Below, piece by piece: positions 56,302 to 64,000 of a stretch of DNA of 64,000 nucleotides (position 1 is the stretch's first letter; the number at the start of each line of letters is the position of its first letter). The stretch comes from Platanthera guangdongensis (Eukaryota; Streptophyta; Magnoliopsida; Asparagales; Orchidaceae), in the NCBI GenBank assembly GCA_039583875.1, contig CM077159.1:100989787-101053786 (forward strand). The letters are read 5' to 3'. The translations under genes were made by a program, and so were the position numbers. The notes beneath the pieces were generated by a model. It had not been told where the DNA came from. It did no database searches and saw only the letters and a program-made list of their open reading frames with translations.

Positions 56302-57905
56302 TGTCGGCTATGTGCACCTATGGGGGGGGGGGGAATAGGTGACGTGTGATTCTTTTGCGGAATTTACAGATGTACCTGCACAATAAAAACAACAAACACA
56401 GCACACAGAATACACAACAAATTTATAGTGGTTCCCCGACTTGGGTACATCCACTTTCCCCCTTCGACCTATCTCCCCAACAAGGGACGACTCGGTCACT
56501 TCACCAACGGGATTGAAATCCAATCCCTGCACTAACGGAAGGAGCCCTTCCACACGTGAGAGTCAACACTCCCACAAAACGGGTTGCACCCAACCCTTAC
56601 AACACGGAACAAAAGTTCCTTTACAATAAAATAAATGTAGAATGTACACGTGATACAAACTTCTCTTGGAGACTACGGTGTTCCTCTTTGTTCGACGACG
56701 TGTTCTTGAAGTCGATGAAGAGTATACGACCTTGGTCTCTCTTGGAGAGGATTTCCCCGGAACCGGCGGCGGCACACAAGCGGCGGCTAGCTTCGGGATC
56801 GGCGGCTACGGTGAAGAGCAGCTGCTGAACTTGGAGATCCAAACTTCGTTGCGAAGCAAGCTCGGTCTACCAACGGTCACACGAGGATCGGTCGTCTCGA
56901 TCGATTCAGATGGGAAATGTTTCCGATCAACAAATCGAGAGACAAAGGATCTCTGGATGGACGCGTGAGACTCAAGCCTTGCTAAGCTACTGTCGCCGGA
57001 GATCGGGAAGAAGATCGATCAGTGGCGGCGACGGACGTTCCCGAGCGCGACGACGGCGGAGAAGAGAAATCGCGATATTAGGGTTTCGTGCTCGGCTTCT
57101 TTCTCGGTGTGTATTCCGTTCAAAATACCCGAGTATAAATACTGTAGCTACAGCAAATTTGACCGTTGTGGGACCCACAAATGAAATCCCCAAAATCCGG
57201 TTCAAGCTGATCCAGAAGCAGAATCCGGTTCAGCAGCGATCTGAGAAAACGCTAAGTCAAAATCGGCGAGAATCGCAGACGATTCTCGACGAATCGGCGA
57301 GAATCACCAAGTGATTCTCGACGATTCGTCGAGAATCGTTTGTGATTCTCGTCGAATCACTTGTCGATTCTCAACGAATTTTACTTTACATGGGCTGCTT
57401 GACCACTGGTTCGGCGGGAATCACAAGTGATTCTCGCCGAATCTTACTTGGCACCATATTGAGATGGCCAGAAGGAGTCGGCGAGAATTACTGATGATTC
57501 TCGTCGATTCTGCGAGAATCACTGGTGATTCTCGCCGATTCGGCGAGAATCACTTGGTGATTCTCGTCGAATTTGCCTTGATCGATTTTTCGTCTTCCAC
57601 CTAGGAGCTGCTCCTTGATCCTCCATGCTCCTTGTCTTCTCTTGCATATGAGCGGCCCTGTGCTTGAAAATAAGTGCACTCCAATAGAGAGAGTACACGT
57701 AGGCCAACACACTGATCTGCTCAACGAGGGATTACGTCGTGCAGACCCGTGTATATTGACCTACTGCACCCTGACATTGGTGTGCACTTAGCGTGGAAAA
57801 ACTACAAGCACAACTAGAAAAAGTTTATCAAATACATAGTCTATTGACCTTAGCTTGTCCAGGGGCTTCTTCAAATCAGGTACATTGTGGATACAATACC
57901 CAACA
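56302..57905 (-). repeat. E6 3' LTR (1604 bp)
   Basis: On the minus strand it starts TGTTGGGTATTG and ends near CATAGCCGACA, with a G12 run at 56322-56333 on the plus strand. A TATA-like TATTTATA is near 57134. An array of GATTCTCG(A/C)CGA-type palindromes covers about 57262-57575, upstream of the TATA as transcribed. The end at 56302 fits a possible CTAAG target site at 56297-56301, whose partner is not in view. Confidence 0.82.
57262..57575. repeat. GATTCTCG-NCGA palindromic array in the E6 LTR
   Basis: Units such as CGGCGAGAATCAC, GTGATTCTCGTCGA and ACGATTCGTCGAGAATC alternate in inverted order about a dozen times. The motif is almost the same as in E3's LTR although the two elements' proteins are unrelated at lineage level. 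Confidence 0.85.
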
Positions 57906-58216
57906 ATCTCCCCCTATTTGAAGAAGCCTAAACCCTACAAGCTAAGGTGAATGGAGCGAATGAAAATGAAAGCAAATGAAATTCATAAACTTAACATTGG
58001 GTGGAGTCATCCCTTACCAATACCGATTTCTTGGGAGCAAGCTGGAGCCACACCTTAGCCTTGACCCCGAGAGGGTAATCTCCCCCTTTTCGGCTTCTAC
58101 AAATCGGGGTCTGTAGCGATTGACTCTTTGCTCCCCCTCAGTTCTTGCAGCTGTACGCACGCTGGAGTTCCTTGCTCCCCCTCGGTTCTTGCACTAGCCT
58201 GGAGCTTCTGTAGTCT
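57906..58216 (-). other. E6 3' region with multiple polypurine tracts
   Basis: Minus-strand GGGGGAG-type tracts lie at about 57908-57914 (adjacent to the LTR), 58080-58086, 58131-58138 and 58175-58182. The last two are part of a ~42-bp tandem duplication containing CTCCCCCTC(A/G)GTTCTTGCA. Repeated polypurine tracts next to the 3' LTR are a known Sirevirus hallmark. No coding sequence. Confidence 0.75.
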
Positions 58217-61200
58217 TCACTCCTCATAGTTGAGCATTCCCAATTCAGTCTTGAAAAGATTGAACTTGGCCTCGTCTAGGGGCTTTGTGAATATATCAGC
58301 AATCTGCTTGTCCGTGGGGACATAACAGAGAGAGATATCCTTGTTCTCCACGTGCTCCCGAATGAAGTGGTAGCGTACTTCAATATGCTTCGTTCGGCTG
58401 TGCGACACCGGATTGTTGGCAATGGCAATTGCACTGGAGGAGTCGCAGTACATTGGAACTTCCTTGAACTGAAGGTTGTAGTCGGCCAACTGATTTCTGA
58501 TCCAAAGGAGTTGTGCGCAACAGCTTCCTGCCGAGATATACTCTGACTCTGCTGTGGAGGTTGCAACACAATTCTGTTTCTTGCTGTTCCATGAGATAAG
58601 CCTCCTGCCGAGGAATTGACACGTCCCGGAGGTGCTTTTCCTGTCATCCCGGCTCCCTGCAAAATCAGCATCTGAAAAGCCTATTAGCTCGACATCATTG
58701 TTCCTCGGGTACCACAAGCCAAGATTAGGAGTACCTTTAAGGTATCTTAGAATTCGCTTTGCAGCGACATAGTGAGATTCCTTAGTGTTCACCTGATATC
58801 GGGCACATACACATGTGGAGAACATAATATCCGGTCTACTGGCAGTAAGGTAGAGCAGGGATCCAATGATGCTTCTGTATTTGGTTTCATCGAAAGGTTT
58901 ACCTTTCTCATCCTTATCCAGAGACATGGTGGATCCCATTGGAGTCCTCATAGAGGTTGCACTCTTCATACCGAATTTCTTAAGGAGTTCATTTGTGAAC
59001 TTCGTCTGAGAGATGAAGATTCCATCCTCAGACTGTTTCACTTGAAGGCCTAAGAAATACTTGAGCTCTCCCATACTGCTCATTTCAAACTTTCCTTGCA
59101 TAAGTTTAGAAAACTTTTTGCAAAGATTGTTGTCCGTTGAGCCGAATATTATGTCATCGACATAGATTTGCACCAGCAAAATCTTGCCTTTGACTTCCCT
59201 GAGAAACAATGTTTTATCTATTTTACCTCTGGAGAACTTGTTCTCAAGAAGAAAACTAGATAAAGTCTCATACCAAGCTCGTGGAGCTTGTTTCAACCCA
59301 TATAAGGCCTTATTGAGAAAATAAACGTGATTGGGATAAGTAGGATCGACAAAACCTAGGGGTTGAGCGACGTATACTTCCTCTTTCAGGTCTCCGTTCA
59401 GGAATGCCGATTTCACATCCATTTGGTAGACTGTGAATCCTTTGTGTGAAGCATACGCCAGGAACAACCGGATTGCCTCGAGCCTTGCTACTGGTGCAAA
59501 GGTCTGGTCGAAATCAATCCCTTCCTCCTGTCGGTAACCTTGAGCCACCAGCCTGGCTTTGTTCTTTACGATGATACCATGTTCATCCAGCTTGTTTCTG
59601 AAGATCCACTTTGTGCCGATCACATTCTGCTTGTATGGTCTGGGAACCAGCGTCCAAACTTTGCACCGTTCGAATTGATGTAGTTCCTCTTGCATGGCCA
59701 GAATCCATGCCGCATCCTTGTTCGCCTCGTCGAACTTCTTTGGCTCTACCTGTGACAGGAAGCTGAGATGCAATACTTCGTTAGTTGTACCTCTTCGAGT
59801 TCTGACGCCTACACGAGGATCTCCGATGATCTGTTCTCTAGGATGATCCCTCACGTGACGGAGCTCTAGAAGTCTGGCGTCTAGAGCTTCAGCTACTTCT
59901 TGTGCTTCTTTTTCTTCTAAAAGATTTGTTCCATCTTGATCTTCAACATTTTCAGATGACGTGGAGGTGGAAACTTTGACGTACTTGGGTGCGTCATCTT
60001 TAGGGGTCTCATCCAGATTCAGCTGGTCAAGTCTAGCACCTGCATCTTCAAGAATACTACTGGAAGAATTGCTGTTAAGCAAACTTCCTTCATCAAATAC
60101 AACATTTATTGATTCTTCTACCACTAGGGTTTTCTTATTGAAGACCCTATATGCCCGACTATGGGAACTATAGCCCATGAATATGCCTTCGAAGCATTTT
60201 TCACCGAATTTAGTACGCGGGTACTTCCCATTATTCAGTACATAGCATCTGCAACCAAAAATCCTCAAGTAGGACATGGTTGGTTTCCTGCCTTTCAGTA
60301 GCTCGTAGGGCGTCTTACGATGATGCTTGTTGATCAAAGCTCGGTTTTGTACATGACATGCCGTATTGACACCCTCTGCCCAGAAGTATTCCGGGAGAGA
60401 AGCATCTTTCAACATAGTCGTACAGGCTTCAATGAGAGTTCTATTTCTCCTCTCCGCAACTCCATTTTGCTGAGGAGTGCGCGGGGAGGAAAACTCATGA
60501 AAGATACCTTGTTCTTCACAAAATTCTGTCATAGCACCAGAATCGAATTCTGTTCCATGGTCACTTCGGATTTTGACCACGGAGCAGTTAAATTCGTTCT
60601 GAACCTGCTTGACAAAATTAGTGAAGATGTCAAAAGTATCTTACTTACGTTTCAAAAAGAACACCCATGTAAACCGTGAGTGATCATCAACTATCACTAG
60701 CGTATATGACTTACCTCCCAAGCTATGAACTTGCATTGGGCCAAACAAGTCCATATGTAACAGGTAAAGACATCGGGAGGAGTCTTTGTCTGCAATGCTC
60801 TTGAAGGTAGCCCGAGTCTGTTTGCCCATCTGGCATGCAGGACAGAGGCTATCTTTGATGCACTTGATACTGGGAGCATCTCTTACTAAGTTCTTAGAAA
60901 ATAGCATACTAATTGTCTTGAAATTAATATGTGTCAATCTCTTGTGCCATTGTTCACAAAGAGATGCAATGCCTGTTGCCACAAGGCATACGGGGGTAGA
61001 TGAATCCAAACTGAGAAAATCTAAGCAAAAGATATTTCTGCTCCTAATGCCTGATAATACCGTCTCAGAAGAGATACGTGAAATTATCAGACATTTATCC
61101 TTGCAGAACTTAACGTCATAACCTTTATCACATAACTGACTTACACTGATCAGGTTATGGTTTAACCCTTCAACATAAGCCACGTCAGTGATAGAGATTA

Positions 61201-61384
61201 TACCGTTGGAAATCATACCATAACCTCTGGTGACTCCTCGATCTGACCCTCCAAAGATGACTTTGGGTCCATTCTCGACTGGAGTGTAATCACGCAGCAG
61301 GCTTCTTGTCCCGGTCATATGCCGGGAGCATCCACTGTCCAAATACCAGATTGGCGTTTTGGTGGCCTTTGGACATTCCTGCAA
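58217..61384 (-). pseudogene. E6 pol: protease-integrase-RT-RNase H, one stop
   Basis: It starts at 61384 (MQECPKATKTPIWYLDSGC) with the protease DSG motif. Integrase follows (WHKRLTHINF, CPACQMGK, HMDLFGPM), then a single TAA at 60641-60643, then [12 protein letters not shown] and [17 protein letters not shown] ([19 protein letters not shown]; catalytic YVDDIIFGS at about 59160) and RNase H ([43 protein letters not shown]) end at 58217 with LGMLNYEE. The 787 codons after the stop are uninterrupted. All catalytic residues I can check are present. The frame differs from gag's; gag's stop is only a few bases upstream. Confidence 0.93.
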
Positions 61385-61391
61385 AACAAAA

Positions 61392-63137
61392 TTAATTTGC
61401 CTTAGGAACCCAATCGAACTTGGGTCCTAGATTCCTGGTTAGCACACTCCCCCTCGGTTGGTTAACCCTACGAGTGGTCGGTCTCGCATTGTTAACATGG
61501 GGAGTCTCGTAGTTCCTTGGATTAAACCAACAATCCACGGCAAAGTGACCGACTTTGCCACAGCACCAACAGTCGAACCTGTTGTATCTCTTCCTAGGCT
61601 CCTGCCTTACCCTGGGAACGGTGGGTGCGGCTGGGGCCTTGGTTCTGGAGGTGGAGACCTCATGGTGACAACAGTCACATGACTTTGTCACCTTCTGTAT
61701 AACTGGTTTGGCCTTTGGTGCCTGCTTTCCATTATGGCCGCTAGAGAACGGACCATAATTTCCTATGTGGATTTCCTCATAAGGTGCCTTGAAGGCACTC
61801 TCACCAAAGTTCCGGGGGAAGTTCCAACCGTCATACCGGCTCTTAGGCTTTGCAACCGAGGGCCGGAAATGATGCCCAAATGTTGACTCAAAGTCATGTT
61901 GGTTGCAAGGAAAGCCAGGCTTCCTGAACGCAATAGGACTAAGAGGAGCCTTCCCCTTTTCATCAGCAGAGGCCTTCTTGGCGGCCTTATTCTTCCTCTG
62001 GTTCTTGTTTCTCCTAGATGAAGAACCAGATGCCCCAATATGCCCCAAGCCAGCTCCTTTGGCCTGAGCAGAGAAGGTGTCAACGACTGGAAGCACTGTT
62101 TTTGGCATAGAGAAGCTCTGTACGATCTTCCTTTCTGCCGCAAGTAGTTCTTCCAATTTGTTGACTTCCTCCTGCTTGAGATCAAGGAGCTTCAAGGACT
62201 CTGAGTGCTTTGAAGTTAGGTCAAGGTGCTCCTGTCTGAGAGAGATCAAGCTAGTGACCTCTTCCCTTAGGGATACACACTCACCCTTAAGGAATTTTAC
62301 TTCCTCCTTCTCAGCCTTCAGTCTCTTGCGGCACTCGTCGAAAGTGTTGAGCAGAAGCTCATACTTTTCGAGGAGTTCAGCTTCGCGGGCCGAAGGGCCA
62401 TCCTCAGGTTCATCATCCTGAGACTCAGGATCAGAGTCGGAGTCGGAGAGAGGGGTGTGAGCTTTTACCTTCCCAATAAATGGGGGGCATTCTCCTTCTG
62501 AGTCCGAGCGACCCACCAGCCCGAAGTAGGCTTCCTCATCATCACTGGAGTCTGAGGAATCAGACTCACTTAGTGTCTTTGGTCTTCTAGCGATGTAGCT
62601 CCGCTCCTTCTTCTTATCTCTGGAGGATTTGAGCTCCTCTCCTTTCCCTTTATCTCTTTTGCTTTGATGGCAGTCGGCCACGACGTGACCTGGCTTATTG
62701 CATCCAAAGCAAATAATATCAGAAGAATGATGTTTGTTAGGTTTAGATGCATACCTGTCAGAAGAGTAGTTTTTCTTCTGATGTCTGGAAGAGGAGCCGT
62801 CTCTCTTTCTTTGATTCCTCATCTTGAGGAATTTCTTGAACTCTCGAGTGATGAGGGAGAAATCCTCTTCCGACAGTTCTGAGCTGGAGGAGCATGGATC
62901 GGAGTCCTCCTCTTCTTCCTTATTTCTGGCACGGTATGACACCGCACCCTTCCCTTTTCTGGAGTGACTGGCTTTTAGGGCCACAGTCTTTTCTTTTGCA
63001 GCAGCCTTCTCTGCTTCTTCCTCTGCCTTCCTGGTGTTCAGCTGAAGTTCATAGGACATCAGCTTCCCGAACAGGATTTGTGGATCAGTTTCTGCTAGTC
63101 TGCCAAATTCTCTGATGGCGCAGATCTTTGTGTCCCA
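61392..63137 (-). pseudogene. E6 gag, N-terminus cut off, two zinc knuckles
   Basis: The frame is open from the insertion point (WDTKICAIREFG at 63137) to 61392. WDTKICAI matches WDSRIWPI in E2's gag, so the lost part is the N-terminal capsid-like region. Features from the Met at 63059: a K/E-rich linker, a CCHC knuckle at residues ~117-130 (CFGCNKPGHVVADC), Ser/Asp/Glu-rich regions, and a coiled-coil-like Leu/Glu stretch (~230-310). A second knuckle is near residue ~507 (CWCCGKVGHFAVDC). The C-terminus is GPKFDWVPKAN, parallel to E2's RPKVNWVKNK. It would package the element's RNA; it is disrupted by the LTR at 63138. Confidence 0.9.
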
Positions 63138-63264
63138 TGTTGGAACATGGTTTCACACTCCTTAGGTTTGAGAATATCAACTCCCTGCTTGTATTTGATG
63201 AGATTGGTTGTGTGATAGAGTGTGCAGGCTGATAGGTGAGAGGAAAGGAGAAGAGCTTCAAAAG

Positions 63265-63690
63265 GTTACTACCGCCCGGCGACAACCTTATCGCAGCGCG
63301 GTAACCATCTCGATCGACGCATATCGGTTCGATGGTCGACAACCCATTTATCAGCTAAGGAAGGATCGTCGACAATCAAAAGCTACCGCCCGACGACAGG
63401 ACGCTACCGCCGGCGGTATCCGGTCGACGTGCATCGAGGGGACGATCGTCGACGATGGTACCTACCGCTCAGGCGATAGTCTTATCGCAGGCGGTAGAAT
63501 TATCTGGCGAAATGGCGCTATCGCTCTGACTGGGCGCGGTAACCTTTACCGCCCGGCGATAGCTCTTTTGAAACGGCAGTTTCCTTAATGAGCAGTTATA
63601 GTTGCCGTTTCGGGAGACGTGTGGAGACAGCTGGCAGGCGTTACGCGCGAACCTACCGCCCGGCGATAGAGTTATCGCAGGCGGTAGTCT
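63265..63690. repeat. TACCGCC-GGCGATAG / TTATCGCAGGCGGTAG array
   Basis: CTACCGCCCGGCGATAG and TTATCGCAGGCGGTAG alternate in inverted orientation at least six times, with some GATCGTCGAC words between. This is a fourth motif class, unlike those of E1-E3 and E6, but in the same place just upstream of the TATA box. Confidence 0.85.
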
Positions 63691-63705
63691 ATTTTCTCCA
63701 AGACG

Positions 63706-63713
63706 TATAAAAA
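63706..63713 (+). promoter_or_regulatory. TATA box of the E7 LTR
   Basis: TATAAAAA in an ACGTATAAAAAGCAGCG context directly follows the palindromic array. The following T/C-rich sequence fits a transcript leader. Confidence 0.65.
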
Positions 63714-64000
63714 GCAGCGCCGTTTCCTCAAGACCCAAGCCTCCAGAGATTATTGACGAAGTGCTCCAGGAATACTAAGTTCGGCCGTCTTCCTACGTCC
63801 GTTCTACTCGTCTTCGTCAAAGAAAAAGCAAGGCTTCTTCCTCCCGTTCGAGATCGAAGAACTCCGGCGATCAAGGCTTCGCATCGTCTACGTCTAGCGA
63901 CCGGGTGCTTTTCATCGAAGATCACAAGCACCGGCCGTAGATCTGTCCGGAGAACTTCTCAAGAGGGAGAACCTAAACTTTAACGAATATATTTTGTAAT

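Larger units (their letters stand above)
56302..63137 (-). mobile_element. E6: Sirevirus-like copia element, 5' end interrupted
   Basis: On the minus strand: gag (61392-63137, cut at its N-terminus by another LTR), pol (58217-61384), a 3' region with four polypurine-tract-like sites, and the 3' LTR (56302-57905). The 5' LTR lies outside the window, if present. Unlike E1 and E2 it has no ORF3: only ~310 bp separate pol from the LTR. Pol is the best preserved in the window, with one stop. Multiple polypurine tracts and a double-knuckle gag are Sirevirus traits. Confidence 0.9.
63138..64000 (+). repeat. LTR of a further element (E7), runs off the window
   Basis: It starts TGTTGGAACATGG inside E6's gag, after TCCCA (63133-63137, probable target site). 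A palindromic array (about 63265-63690) is followed by a TATA box (TATAAAAA at 63706-63713), in the same order as in the other LTRs, so it reads left to right. The right end is not in the window, and I cannot tell a solo LTR from a full element. Confidence 0.8.

Overview
This window looks like heterochromatic, repeat-dense nuclear DNA of a flowering plant, probably a eudicot; I cannot name the species. The support is Ty1/copia retrotransposons with plant-type initiator-Met primer sites, L1-like LINEs with plant-type ORF1 proteins, a nuclear 18S rRNA fragment and CCCTAAA (Arabidopsis-type) telomere repeats. I found no convincing host protein-coding gene. Almost every long open frame belongs to a transposon, and most carry stops or frameshifts.

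Layout. (1) 1-1259, 11742-12935 and 23187-24945 are pieces of one older sequence. They hold short tandem duplications, a hairpin, a degenerate ~20-bp minisatellite, a spacer and a decayed 5' part of an 18S rRNA gene, and I read the right-hand part as a decayed rDNA unit. It was split by copia element E1 (1260-11736, minus, TSD CACTA) and copia element E3 (12936-23181, plus, TSD TATAT). E3 itself contains a solo LTR (19575-21606, TSD AAAGG). (2) LINE A (minus) spans 24960-42855 and is split by copia element E2 (26077-38187, plus, TSD GAGAG). (3) 42856-44240 looks like organelle-derived (mitochondrial-type) DNA. It is followed by an extreme C/G-rich short-unit array and an interstitial telomere tract (44252-44650). 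(4) 44655-54945 is a head-to-tail run of LINE pieces, all minus: a 5'-UTR fragment (D), a 5'-truncated LINE B and a nearly complete LINE C. (5) 55148-56301 is a copia RT/RNase H fragment cut by copia element E6 (56302 to at least 63137, minus). E6's gag is in turn cut by another LTR (63138 to the window end, plus).

How the parts relate. E1, E2 and E6 look like the Sirevirus (SIRE/Maximus) lineage: long LTRs, gag and pol in different frames, and in E6 several polypurine tracts. E1 and E2 carry a third ORF of about 1000 codons between pol and the 3' LTR, the place where Sireviruses have their 'envelope-like' gene. The two copies share N- and C-terminal blocks despite heavy divergence.

The most striking non-coding signal is that every LTR family here carries its own CpG-rich array of self-complementary micro-repeats. 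There are four motif classes. In E1 and E2 the same motif also occupies the 3' end of gag and the spacer just before ORF3. By eye, the paired LTRs of E2 and of E3 each differ at roughly 2-2.5% of sites, so both insertions are fairly recent although their coding regions are already broken.
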